Shown: piece after piece, positions 1-8,155 of the stretch
Layout: every line of letters starts with the position of its first letter
How positions within the stretch are numbered: the first letter of the stretch is position 1
Source of the DNA: Peribacillus deserti
GTDB lineage: Bacteria; Bacillota; Bacilli; Bacillales; DSM-1321
Assembly: GCF_002863585.1 (NCBI RefSeq)
Contig: NZ_PGUY01000017.1
Location: 62,001 to 126,000, forward strand
DNA: 64,000 nt
Direction of reading: 5' to 3'
Notes under the pieces: generated by a model
Told to the model about the DNA's origin: nothing
Databases searched by the model: none
Seen by the model: the letters and a program-made list of their open reading frames with translations, nothing else
Position numbers and translations under genes: made by a program

Positions 1-1523
1 TTCTCGAGCTGATCTATTGCATACTGCTCATATGAAATGAATAAGTCGAGAGCATGGCTGGTTTCTTCTGCCGTAAATTCCTGCTTGAAGATCCACTCCT
101 TTGCACCGTTCAGTTCCTGCTGTATTTTTCCAGCATGGAAAAACAGATAAGAAATCCAGTCTTCCTCTGCTCCTTCTGCCAGGCCGTAAGCATAGAGACC
201 TGCTGCCATTCCTGCTATTTTCATCATGTTTTGATCTAGATTTGCGACTGTATCTGATGTTGTATGATAATGACGGTCCGGCCACTGAATCAGCATAGGG
301 CATGGGATCCCTATAGTAGAGTCGGATAAAATATAATGGTCACTGCCTCCGGAGAACCGCGTTTTCAAATGGTGCACCGTACTGTATGTAGAAGTACCGG
401 TGAAATTCCCGGTATTTTTTGCAAGCTCGTCTATTAATTGGTATGCAAAGCGGTCAACAAATGTCGGAGCAGTCATCGGTGGCTGCTCCACACATAGCGG
501 GCCGCCGCCTTTGTTCTGGTCGGCACCTATCATATCTAGATTCAATGCCGCAATCGTATTCGGAATTCGTTCTGGATGCTGCTCCAAATAAGCGCAGGTT
601 CCATACATCTCCGGCATCATTAAGAAGCGGATTCCAAGCTCCGGAGCCGGCAGCTTTCCATTCTTAATCAAGCGTGTTAAGGTACGCATCACTTCCATCA
701 GAGTTCCCGGGCCAGACGCATTATCCTGTCCTCCTGGATATGGATGGCATAGATGGCTTACGAGGAGAATCTCCTCCTTTTTCCTGCCTGGGATAAAATA
801 TTCTATATTTTCATAGGTTCCTTCATAGAGCTCTGCATCGACATAGGCTGTCAGGTTCACAGTCTGTCTGCCTGCTAGACTTTTGAGCCTGCTGCCAATT
901 CTTGGAGACACTACAAAGCCAAATGACTTCTGCTCCTGATCGGTATTCCACCAGTAGGAGGTGTACTGCCTGGTATCCGGCATGTCCATCCTCGTCCGCA
1001 GCGGCGGATAATCGTTTAAATTTTCAAAGATCAAGCCCGCTGCACCATACTTCTCTACTGCCAGTGCATGAACCAGTGATGGAATGCCTTGTACTAGGGC
1101 TATCTTCCCTTTTATGTCCGTATTCCTATAGCTTTCTTCCTCCTGGGCATTTTCAATGACGATCAACTCCGCTGTAAGCCCCTGTTTCGGAGTCGATACA
1201 CTGCGCTGCACCAAAGAAATTTCCTCTTCCTCAAAACGGGCGATTCTTTCTCTCTCCGGTGTTTCAATCCATAATTCCGCAGAGCGGCAATGCCATTCCT
1301 TAAACGAATAATGAGATAAAAATCTATCACCATATCGAGCTGGATAGGAGACCAGCTCAGCATCCACACCATCCCGTTTTAATAAGGGTATGATTTCATT
1401 CGCCGCAGCCCTATACCCTGGCGATGCCTGGATTCTGTGATACTGCCCGATGCGTTCAGCGTACCGATACGCCTGCCTGCCAGAAAACTCTTGATCTATG
1501 ATTTTTCTCCATTGCTTGAACAC
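1..1523 (-). CDS. M28-family aminopeptidase-like protein, 3' end outside window
   Basis: The reading frame is open from a GTG at 1523, preceded by the Shine-Dalgarno GGGAGGGG, to the left edge, so about 507 residues are visible and the C-terminus is missing. Zinc-peptidase ligands of the M28 type appear in order: HLCHPYPGGQDNASG (about residue 260), PEMYGT (about 305), LDMIGAD (about 331) and DRHYHTTSD (about 420). Between the N-terminal region and the metal domain a protease-associated-like stretch is visible (GKIALVQGIPS, then YGAAGLIFENL). No signal peptide is evident, so it is probably cytoplasmic. The combination resembles the family annotated as DUF4910/aminopeptidase-like domain proteins. 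The substrate cannot be told from sequence. Confidence 0.85.
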   Translation of the reverse strand, partial: MFKQWRKIIDQEFSGRQAYRYAERIGQYHRIQASPGYRAAANEIIPLLKRDGVDAELVSYPARYGDRFLSHYSFKEWHCRSAELWIETPERERIARFEEEEISLVQRSVSTPKQGLTAELIVIENAQEEESYRNTDIKGKIALVQGIPSLVHALAVEKYGAAGLIFENLNDYPPLRTRMDMPDTRQYTSYWWNTDQEQKSFGFVVSPRIGSRLKSLAGRQTVNLTAYVDAELYEGTYENIEYFIPGRKKEEILLVSHLCHPYPGGQDNASGPGTLMEVMRTLTRLIKNGKLPAPELGIRFLMMPEMYGTCAYLEQHPERIPNTIAALNLDMIGADQNKGGGPLCVEQPPMTAPTFVDRFAYQLIDELAKNTGNFTGTSTYSTVHHLKTRFSGGSDHYILSDSTIGIPCPMLIQWPDRHYHTTSDTVANLDQNMMKIAGMAAGLYAYGLAEGAEEDWISYLFFHAGKIQQELNGAKEWIFKQEFTAEETSHALDLFISYEQYAIDQLE

Positions 1524-1600
1524 AAAAATCCCCTCCCACTTATATATTTCGGTCACCTAAGTTGTTTTCCTTTATTTTGGCGTTAGAATTTTTTCATAAA

Positions 1601-1628
1601 AAAAAGGGTGACATGGGTCACCCTTTTT
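1601..1628. terminator. Bidirectional intrinsic terminator
   Basis: A 12-bp perfect hairpin (AAAAAGGGTGAC / GTCACCCTTTTT) with a 4-base loop lies 5 bases past the stop of the TPR/dynamin-like gene. It carries a T-run on both strands and separates that gene from the M28 gene. Confidence 0.85.
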
Positions 1629-1632
1629 GAAC

Positions 1633-4374
1633 TTAATATATATATTGAACTTCTTTATCCACAATCATAATCCATTCGTACGAACGGAGTCTCACCTCAA
1701 ATAAGGTAAGCGGATCAAAGTAGGCTGCTGGATTTTGTTTTAAGTTTTCGAGTTTTGCTGTATTTTTCGCAATAGTCTTCTCTGTTTCATCAATGGTGCT
1801 GTTTAGTTCTTTATTTGGTTCTTTAAAGAACATCTTCACATCACGCTCCATTGATTTCTCAAACATATCGAATTGCATCAGAAACTTGTCGGTCACTCTT
1901 TTCGCTGCTTCACTATAGTCTTCATTTTCTACATACTGTTTATATTTATTATGCAGCATCGAATTGTTCTGAGAGAGCGCACCAAACAGCTTGCCCGCAC
2001 TCTTCAGCAGAAATGCCTGCGGCGACGCTTTTATGAAGTTTACTTTTTCAAGCCGGAAGCCGCCGGTCATGCGGTCAGCATCACGCCGCCAATCATCCAG
2101 AACCTTGAAATCACATGTTAGTTCTAAACGATCTTCTTCGTAAAGCTTATTGAAGCCGGCTTTCATTTCATCAAGAAAAACCTGGCTCTCATTGAAATCT
2201 GAAGAAGCTGTCTTTATCCATTCCTGAAGCGATAGATAAAATCTAGGCAGGATATCCCGGTCAATATAACTTTCAACTCTTAAATTCATCTCATCATTCG
2301 TTTTTGCTTCAATAGCTGCTACGTCCATAGAATCCGTAATGATATCAGCCGTTTTACTCAGGATCTTTGGAATTCTCTCTTCCATTTCCGCCCTGACCTT
2401 GCTTTTAATAGAGGAGAAAGACTTTTGGATCCGGGCAGCCTTACTTTTCTCAAGATCGTTAAGCTGATTGCTGGCGCCCTTCAGCTTGCTCAGCATATCT
2501 ACGTCCCAGCCGATTGTGTGATCCAGCCCTTTTTCAAGTTCAAGCCTCTTATCAATAAGCCCTCTAAGAGCCTGGCGGATAAAGAACAGCAGTTTTGCGG
2601 TGCGTTCTTTTTCCAGGCTGACAGGAGCAAAGCCCGCTTGAATGAATTCACTTAATTCCCTGTAATCTTTAAAGCTGCCTGCCTCAGATGAATAAGCAAA
2701 AACATTGGCGTTAGGGAAATAAGCGTTTATACTGCTTGCTGTTTCCTGAACCACACGCGCGGCCGTGTCTTTCCCATAAAATGCATCCAGGCTGTTAATG
2801 ATAAAATGGATTGGCAGATCAGGCGCTTTTTCCCTGAACAACATAAGATTTTCCCGGTCTTTCGCTGTAAATGGTTCATCTGCGTTCAAGATATAAAGCA
2901 GACTATCTGCATAATGAAGGTAATTCAAAACGGGATTCTTTTCAGGATTATGGTCATTAAAAGCTGGTGATTCTAATAGGGACAGCCTGTTCTCCCTTAA
3001 GAATTTAGAAGGAATTTTAAATTCAATCAAGTCCCGGTTCTGCCTGCGGCCTGTCACATCGTAAAATTCTTGATGGGTGATTTCCGCTGCTCCAGCGTCA
3101 GAGACTCTCTGAATGATCACATCCTGATGATTTTTAAATGCGATCATTCCCGACGTGTCAGGAGTCAGTATCGATTCCCCAATCAGTGAATTGGAGAAAG
3201 TAAACTTGCCGTTCCCTGAATTACCGGCTACCAGTAAATGTTTTGTATCCAGGTCCTGTAATTCCTGTATGACCCAATCATTTCTAGGGTCAATGGCAAC
3301 TTCATTCTTTTCTGCCCAGGATACGATTGACTGATACAGTTCAATTCCGTTTTCAAGGCCATTATACTGCTTTTCGGAATCATAAATCAGGTTTTCAGCC
3401 CGGTTAATCACATCCTTACCGATGCTTTCTGGAAAAAGCTCACTCCAGGACAATACAGCTGCCGATGCAAATAAGACGTCAGATTTCCCAGCCATTCCGA
3501 GCCAGTTACTAACGAGAGCAGGTACAAGGGGCTGAATTATTTTTAGAGTAAAGTTACCGTTCACCAAATATAAGTAGGTCTCTTTAAAATGAGCAGATAA
3601 CTGTTCTGAAGAATGGGTAGCGGCTTCCGAACCGTTCAGAAGGCCGGTGATATTTGAAATCCAAGGAAGGAAGGCTTCCGTTTTATTCCGGTAAAGACTC
3701 CATAAAGCTGCCGTCAGTCTTTCAAAAAGAGTAAAATCTACAGATTTAGCCGTGGTGATTGCTTCATTAAAGTAATCCGGCTTGAAATTGGCAGCCGCTC
3801 CAGAATCAATATAGGAAATTAACACTCCAAACCAAGCTTCAGATTTAGTCCTTACAGATTCACTGACTGCGAGCCCAACTGCACTATCCCAATCCTTATT
3901 TTCCTCATAAAACACTCGGGCGATTTCAGTAAGTGTCGGATAGTCAGGGTGGACCGCAACAATTTGTTTGATGATTCGATCGGCAGATTCCAGCTTCTCC
4001 TCCTTAATATAAAGAGAAAACAGCTGAAGAGCTATCTCAGACCTTAGTGTCAAATCATCCGTAGAAATAGAGAGATAAATTTCTTCCGCTTTCGCTAAGT
4101 CTCCCTGGGCATAATAAGCATCGCCTATATTTTTGCCCGCCCATAATTGAAGTGCATTCGACACACTCTGCCATTTGAATATCGCTGATTCAAAGTCTTT
4201 ATTATGGAAGTATACTTCTCCCTGAGCATAACGAATATTAGAAACATCCACGGCCTCATCGTGCCGGCTAAGAGAAAGAGCTTCCCCCAGCAATGAAACG
4301 GGATGGTCAGAACTATTATCCTGCAAAAAAGCCTCGTAAAATATCTTTTCGACTAATTGCTTTTCCAAAGTCAT
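1633..4374 (-). CDS. TPR-repeat protein with dynamin-like GTPase domain, degenerate P-loop
   Basis: 913 residues from ATG 4374, chosen because GGAGG sits 6 bases upstream; an in-frame start 23 codons further up has no such site. Residues 1-370 are helical, TPR-like repeats (for example SNIRYAQGEVYFHNKDFESA). A P-loop region follows at about 381 as VAGNSGNGKFTF, where the Ser/Thr after GK in dynamin-family G1 motifs is Phe. The G4 region reads FIINSLDAF (about 525) instead of NKxD. Residues 620-913 are charged, predicted coiled coil. The architecture resembles bacterial dynamin-like proteins that remodel membranes, but nucleotide binding may be weak or lost. It is monocistronic, with its own terminator. 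Function unknown. Confidence 0.75.
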   Translation of the reverse strand: MTLEKQLVEKIFYEAFLQDNSSDHPVSLLGEALSLSRHDEAVDVSNIRYAQGEVYFHNKDFESAIFKWQSVSNALQLWAGKNIGDAYYAQGDLAKAEEIYLSISTDDLTLRSEIALQLFSLYIKEEKLESADRIIKQIVAVHPDYPTLTEIARVFYEENKDWDSAVGLAVSESVRTKSEAWFGVLISYIDSGAAANFKPDYFNEAITTAKSVDFTLFERLTAALWSLYRNKTEAFLPWISNITGLLNGSEAATHSSEQLSAHFKETYLYLVNGNFTLKIIQPLVPALVSNWLGMAGKSDVLFASAAVLSWSELFPESIGKDVINRAENLIYDSEKQYNGLENGIELYQSIVSWAEKNEVAIDPRNDWVIQELQDLDTKHLLVAGNSGNGKFTFSNSLIGESILTPDTSGMIAFKNHQDVIIQRVSDAGAAEITHQEFYDVTGRRQNRDLIEFKIPSKFLRENRLSLLESPAFNDHNPEKNPVLNYLHYADSLLYILNADEPFTAKDRENLMLFREKAPDLPIHFIINSLDAFYGKDTAARVVQETASSINAYFPNANVFAYSSEAGSFKDYRELSEFIQAGFAPVSLEKERTAKLLFFIRQALRGLIDKRLELEKGLDHTIGWDVDMLSKLKGASNQLNDLEKSKAARIQKSFSSIKSKVRAEMEERIPKILSKTADIITDSMDVAAIEAKTNDEMNLRVESYIDRDILPRFYLSLQEWIKTASSDFNESQVFLDEMKAGFNKLYEEDRLELTCDFKVLDDWRRDADRMTGGFRLEKVNFIKASPQAFLLKSAGKLFGALSQNNSMLHNKYKQYVENEDYSEAAKRVTDKFLMQFDMFEKSMERDVKMFFKEPNKELNSTIDETEKTIAKNTAKLENLKQNPAAYFDPLTLFEVRLRSYEWIMIVDKEVQYIY

Positions 4375-4691
4375 GTTTAACCTCCACAGTACCTGTAATA
4401 AGTGAATAAATATGAATAAATTATTATCCCCATATTCTATCAAAACTTTTTTACAAAAATATTTCTAAGTATTTCAGTATCAATACATATTTTACGAAAC
4501 AGTATTAAAACACCATGCTATAGTCCCGATTTCCGCTATATTCTATGATAGTACATAAATCTTCCAGTCTCTTACCTATTTCTTTTCCACCACAGTTTGT
4601 TTCAAAACAATTTATGCGGTAAAAATTTTTTTATGAAGGTTGTCTGTTTCAAAGGAAGTTTATAAATTTTTGGATTAGAAGTCAACTAAAT
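4375..4691. other. Gene-free interval, nothing recognised
   Basis: AT-rich DNA upstream of the TPR/dynamin-like gene. It presumably holds that gene's promoter; no coding, RNA or repeat structure is apparent. Confidence 0.5.
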
Positions 4692-4722
4692 AACAAAAGC
4701 CCTCTGCTAGAGGACTTTTGTT
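4692..4722. terminator. Intrinsic terminator after the Mpo1-like gene
   Basis: Hairpin AACAAAAGCCCTCT / AGAGGACTTTTGTT with a 3-base loop, about 40 bases past the stop of the minus-strand Mpo1-like gene. Confidence 0.7.
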
Positions 4723-4763
4723 AGTATTCACACGTAATATGGTGCCCCGGCCTACATTTGCAC

Positions 4764-5087
4764 TTAAAGGGATTCGACTTTGTCCAGTTCCTCCTTCAGC
4801 TGCCCCAAAAGTGTAAGCCGGTACATACGAAAATCAGCCCTTAATGACCAGACCGGATGGCCAAAGGTAGCCGGCTTATTTCCTTCAATAAAGAAATGGC
4901 TGATCCAGGCAAGGGCATATGCAGTAATCGGTGCCAACAATACCAGCCAGAAATTCCATGAAACAAACGCCCAGATAATGAACACAAACACGAAACTAGT
5001 ACCAACGAAGTGCCACGCCCTTGTAGTAGACTTACTGTGCTGCGTGAGATAAAACTTCCAGAACTCTTCATAACTTGAGAATTTCAT
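4764..5087 (-). CDS. DUF962 / Mpo1-like protein
   Basis: 107 residues starting at ATG 5087 behind AGGAGGT. The family signature is clear: QH17 and TTRAWH26FVGT near the N-terminus, two hydrophobic segments in the middle, then ISHFFIEGNKPATFGHP and WSLRADFRMY. The yeast homologue Mpo1 is an Fe(II)-dependent dioxygenase acting in alpha-oxidation of 2-hydroxy fatty acids, and its metal ligands are the conserved histidines, which are present here. Bacterial members are usually annotated only as DUF962. It is probably an integral membrane protein. It is divergent from the NERD gene, with a phased repeat array between them. Confidence 0.85.
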   Translation of the reverse strand: MKFSSYEEFWKFYLTQHSKSTTRAWHFVGTSFVFVFIIWAFVSWNFWLVLLAPITAYALAWISHFFIEGNKPATFGHPVWSLRADFRMYRLTLLGQLKEELDKVESL

Positions 5088-5202
5088 TAGTATTGCACCT
5101 CCTATATAAAAGGTACTTTACTATTCTTTATATAGGGGAATTATTCCTGCTTGGAGTTGTTGCGGCAAGGCCCTATTTGCGATTTAGCGCCAACATTTAA
5201 AA

Positions 5203-5297
5203 TTCCGCACAGAGATGCGAATCTTCCGCGCTTATTTTGCTAATTTCGCGCAGAGCCATCTAGTTTTCGCGCGGAACTTTTATTTTTTCGAGCAGAG
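5203..5297 (+). repeat. Array A: five phased copies of a TTTCGCGCAGAG-like motif
   Basis: Five units start at 5203, 5224, 5244, 5265 and 5286, giving steps of 21, 20, 21 and 21 bp. Units read TTCCGCACAGAG, TTCCGCGCTTAT, TTTCGCGCAGAG, TTTCGCGCGGAA and TTTCGAGCAGAG; the bases between them are not conserved. The array lies between the divergent Mpo1-like and NERD genes and has no coding potential. The 20-21 bp step is about two turns of B-DNA, so all units would face the same side of the helix. Confidence 0.7.
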
Positions 5298-5399
5298 CTC
5301 TAGTATGCCTCAATTTAATAATATAAACTTTGGCCACCGGAAGGAATATCTATGCTTCTCACCGAAAAAGTAGAATAAATTAAATAAGGAAGTGATACT

Positions 5400-6320
5400 T
5401 TGATAATAAAAGAACGAAAAATTTCTCTAAAGATTAAGCAGCTTGAGGCTCTTTTACGGCGACTTCCGTACAAACATATAAAAAAGCGGGATATCGAAAC
5501 CGAATTGGCTAAAAGAAGGGCTGGTTTTCGAGGAGAATAGTCAATTGATTTCCATTTGAGTTTTCTTCAGGAAGGAAAGTATTTCATTTTTCATGATATT
5601 CGACTGCCATGGAAGAAAGAATTCAGTTATCAAATAGATACTCTAATCTCCCAGCATTATGCTTTAATACTTGAAATAAAGAATATTGCAGGAACTTTAT
5701 TTTTCGATAGACCCATTAACCAGTTAATTCGGATAATTAATGAAAAAGAAGAAGGTTTCCCAGACCCTATTCTTCAAGCAAAGAGACATAAGCTGCAGCT
5801 TTCTAAGTGGTTGGAGGAAAATGGTTTTAAGCGTCTGCCTGTAGAATATCTCATTATAATCAGCAATCCTTCAACAATAATAAAAAATGCTTCAACTACC
5901 CCATATGTTAACAAAATTTCTCATTCAGCAGATCTAATCAACAAAATATCTGATTTTGAAAAAGTTTATAGACCTATATTATTGCAGCCAAAGGAAATTA
6001 AAAAATTAAATAAACTTCTGCTACGAGCTGATTCAACCGAGGGTTCAGATATCCTTCCTCTTTACTCCTTGGTTCCTAGTGATCTTCTTACCGGAGCACA
6101 ATGCAGATACTGTTCGCATCTCCCACTTATTCGATCTCACGGAACGTGGATTTGCACAAAATGTAATATAAAAGATAAAGAAGCACACCTGCAGGGATTG
6201 GAAGACTTTATGTTATTATTCCAAAAAAAATTAAGTTCTTCTGATCTTTGCAGATTCCTCCACCTTTCCTCCCGTCATACCGCTCTAAGAATAATTAAAT
6301 CCTTAAAAATTTCTAAATAG
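5400..6320 (+). pseudogene. NERD-domain protein interrupted by an in-frame amber codon
   Basis: A TTG at 5400, 8 bases after AAGGAAG, opens a frame that reads LIIKERKISLKIKQLEALLR and continues to RAGFRGE. It is then cut by TAG at 5538-5540 and resumes in the same frame as SIDFHLSFLQEGKYFIFHDI to the stop at 6320. Both halves fit one Bacillus NERD (nuclease-related) protein of about 305 residues; at the stop the family usually has Gln (CAG), so a single C-to-T change explains it. A zinc-ribbon tail (CRYC ... CTKC) ends the protein. The 3' part could restart at a TTG near 5556 but would lack the start of the domain. A sequencing error cannot be excluded. Confidence 0.8.
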
Positions 6321-6441
6321 ATTATTAAACTTGCACACCCCAGCGCAAAGAGGATAAAAACTAAATTTCCCAAAAAATTCTATACAACAATTCTAAAGAC
6401 CTATATAATTACCATATGAATAGGTAAAAAGGAGGTTATTT

Positions 6442-6840
6442 ATGGGTATTAAGTTCCTGAAAATCTCGGTGGTCTATTTTTTTATTGGGATTGGTTTCGG
6501 TATCTTTATGTCAAGCACCCTTAAGTTTCAGTATGCTCCTTCTCATGCACACATTAATCTATTGGGCTGGACCTCTTTGGCTTTGGCTGGCATCATTTAT
6601 TATCTATTTCCTGCTATTGCAGACAACAGGCTTGGCAAGATTCATTTCTGGCTGCACAATGTTGGGCTTCCCATTATGATGGCCGGTTTAATTTTACTTG
6701 AGTCTGGAGTTACATCTGCAGAACCTGTGATTGCCATTGGTGCAAGTATTATGTCCATCGGTATTGTTTGTTTTGTGATCAACGTTCTTTTCAAGCTTAA
6801 GGATACTTCCCAAGCTTCCACTAAAAAAGAAATTGCATAG
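6442..6840 (+). CDS. Small heme-copper oxidase subunit I-like membrane protein
   Basis: 132 residues with an AAGGAGG site before ATG 6442. Four hydrophobic segments are visible (about 5-27, 44-62, 73-90, 98-120). The motif PSHAHINLLGW in the first loop/second helix, and FWLHNVGLP before the third, carry histidines placed as in the heme-binding helices of cytochrome oxidase/NorB subunit I proteins, but a full subunit I is about 500 residues. Such short proteins are often annotated simply as cytochrome-c oxidase in bacilli. The electron-transfer or redox-sensing role is unknown. A 48-residue gene follows after 35 bases, perhaps co-transcribed. Confidence 0.7.
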   Translation: MGIKFLKISVVYFFIGIGFGIFMSSTLKFQYAPSHAHINLLGWTSLALAGIIYYLFPAIADNRLGKIHFWLHNVGLPIMMAGLILLESGVTSAEPVIAIGASIMSIGIVCFVINVLFKLKDTSQASTKKEIA

Positions 6841-6875
6841 TCCTTACAAAAAACTTAAAAAGCAGGTGCCATTTG

Positions 6876-7022
6876 ATGGAACAACAAAAACCAAGTTATT
6901 ATGATGGAAGCGGGAAGCTTATCATTCCAACTTCGCCTAGAAAGTCAGGATCTGTTGAAATGACTCCTGAAATTCGAAAAATGATTAGCGGCAATCCATT
7001 CATATATCAGCAAAAGAAGTAA
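6876..7022 (+). CDS. Small conserved-looking hypothetical protein, 48 aa
   Basis: ATG 6876 follows CAGGTG at suitable spacing. The product begins MEQQKPSYYDGSGKLIIP and ends PFIYQQKK. It is hydrophilic, has no membrane segment and no motif I can name. It lies 35 bases after the heme-copper-like gene and is closed by a perfect 12-bp hairpin, which supports a real two-gene transcript. Confidence 0.6.
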   Translation: MEQQKPSYYDGSGKLIIPTSPRKSGSVEMTPEIRKMISGNPFIYQQKK

Positions 7023-7026
7023 CTGC

Positions 7027-7057
7027 CAGCCTTGCAGCTCAAAGGGCTGCAAGGCTG
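7027..7057 (+). terminator. 12-bp hairpin ending the 6442-7022 pair
   Basis: CAGCCTTGCAGC pairs perfectly with GCTGCAAGGCTG around a 7-base loop, 5 bases after the stop codon. The following tract is AT-rich rather than pure T. Confidence 0.65.
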
Positions 7058-7085
7058 ATAAATTTAATTTGAGGTCCTGAGAATG

Positions 7086-7120
7086 ATAAAAAGAAAAAAG
7101 CCTCCATCTGCAATGAAGGC
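7086..7120 (-). terminator. Intrinsic terminator of the STAS gene
   Basis: Read on the minus strand, GCCTTCAT / ATGGAGGC forms an 8-bp stem with a 5-base loop, followed by TTTTTTCTTTTT. Confidence 0.8.
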
Positions 7121-7137
7121 CTCCCACTTCTATATCT

Positions 7138-7953
7138 TTAGTTCATACTGTCAATGGCCTGCCTGACCGTTGCAAACGATGTGATGGCAGAAAGATTAAT
7201 TCCCCCGCTCACTACCAGCTGGGCTAAGTCAGGCCGAATCCCGGTTGCTATCGTATTCACACCAATCAGCCGCAGGACATTATGAATATCGAAAATATGT
7301 TTTGCGATTGCAGCATCTATAGTTAGTATTCCTGAGAAATCCAGGATGAGGCAGTTTACTTTTAGACGCGTAACCTTTGGAACTACTTTTTCTAGAATCA
7401 TTGTGGCTCTATCTAAATCAATAGAACCAATCAGCGGGAGTATGGCGATTCCATCCTGTATCGGCACTACCGGTGCAGAAAGATAATTCACTTCCTCTTG
7501 AACTTGTTTTAGCAGTTGGTCTGTATACCGTTCAAAGGCAAATACCGTTTCATTTATACTTAAGTCCAGAAAATAGTTCACTCTTGTGATGATGGAAACC
7601 AAATCTTCAGAGGATAATCCGTAATTAAAGCATATTCTTGAAATCTGTTCAGTGAAAACAACTCTCGTATCAGGATATCGGATAATGATATCTGATATTT
7701 TCCCTTTATTGGCAGCTTCTCTTTCACCGTTTTCTTTACTCCATTTTAAAAGGCCATCCGGGACCTTTTCTTCCTTGCAGGCAAGCAGCTCCCCGAGGAA
7801 ACCTAAGAATTCTGTATATATCTCTTTCGCTTGATTAATATCGCTTGTTGGTACATCGACCTTAAATCGTTGAGCTATATCATCCACAAACTCATTGGCG
7901 AGCTGAGGGGCATTGTCTTTAAGATATTGTGCAATTTCTGTTACCGAGGCCAA
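7138..7953 (-). CDS. RsbR-like protein: N-terminal sensor region plus STAS domain
   Basis: 271 residues, with a TTG start at 7953 behind GGAGGGTGAGC. Residues 1-155 are helical and match the general layout of RsbR N-terminal domains. Residues 163-271 form a STAS domain with PLIGSIDLDRA, CLILDFSGILTID and ATGIRPDLAQLVV. RsbR paralogues build the stressosome that controls SigB. In many RsbR proteins the segment after the conserved ID is a phosphorylatable Thr followed by MVA; here it reads IDAAIAKHIF, so that acceptor seems replaced by Ala. It is a single gene with its own terminator. Family call firm; partner and signal unknown. Confidence 0.82.
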   Translation of the reverse strand: MASVTEIAQYLKDNAPQLANEFVDDIAQRFKVDVPTSDINQAKEIYTEFLGFLGELLACKEEKVPDGLLKWSKENGEREAANKGKISDIIIRYPDTRVVFTEQISRICFNYGLSSEDLVSIITRVNYFLDLSINETVFAFERYTDQLLKQVQEEVNYLSAPVVPIQDGIAILPLIGSIDLDRATMILEKVVPKVTRLKVNCLILDFSGILTIDAAIAKHIFDIHNVLRLIGVNTIATGIRPDLAQLVVSGGINLSAITSFATVRQAIDSMN

Positions 7954-8106
7954 TGAAGCTCACCCTCCAATAGATAATGTGAGTACATTATATAACATTT
8001 TATTCAAATAGCATATTCGATTTGATAATTCGGTAAAATCATAATCGCAGGAGCTGATTCAAGTTGGGTGCTGCCCGCTATAATCACTGTTTCCTCCCCC
8101 AAACTA

Positions 8107-8147
8107 AATAAAAAGGCCGCTAAGTATCAACATTCTTAGACAGCCTT
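8107..8147 (-). terminator. Intrinsic terminator of the 8156-9355 MFS gene
   Basis: On the minus strand AAGGCTGTCTAAG pairs with CTTAGCGGCCTT (interrupted stem), followed by TTTTTATTTAG. Confidence 0.75.
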
Positions 8148-8155
8148 GTATTATG

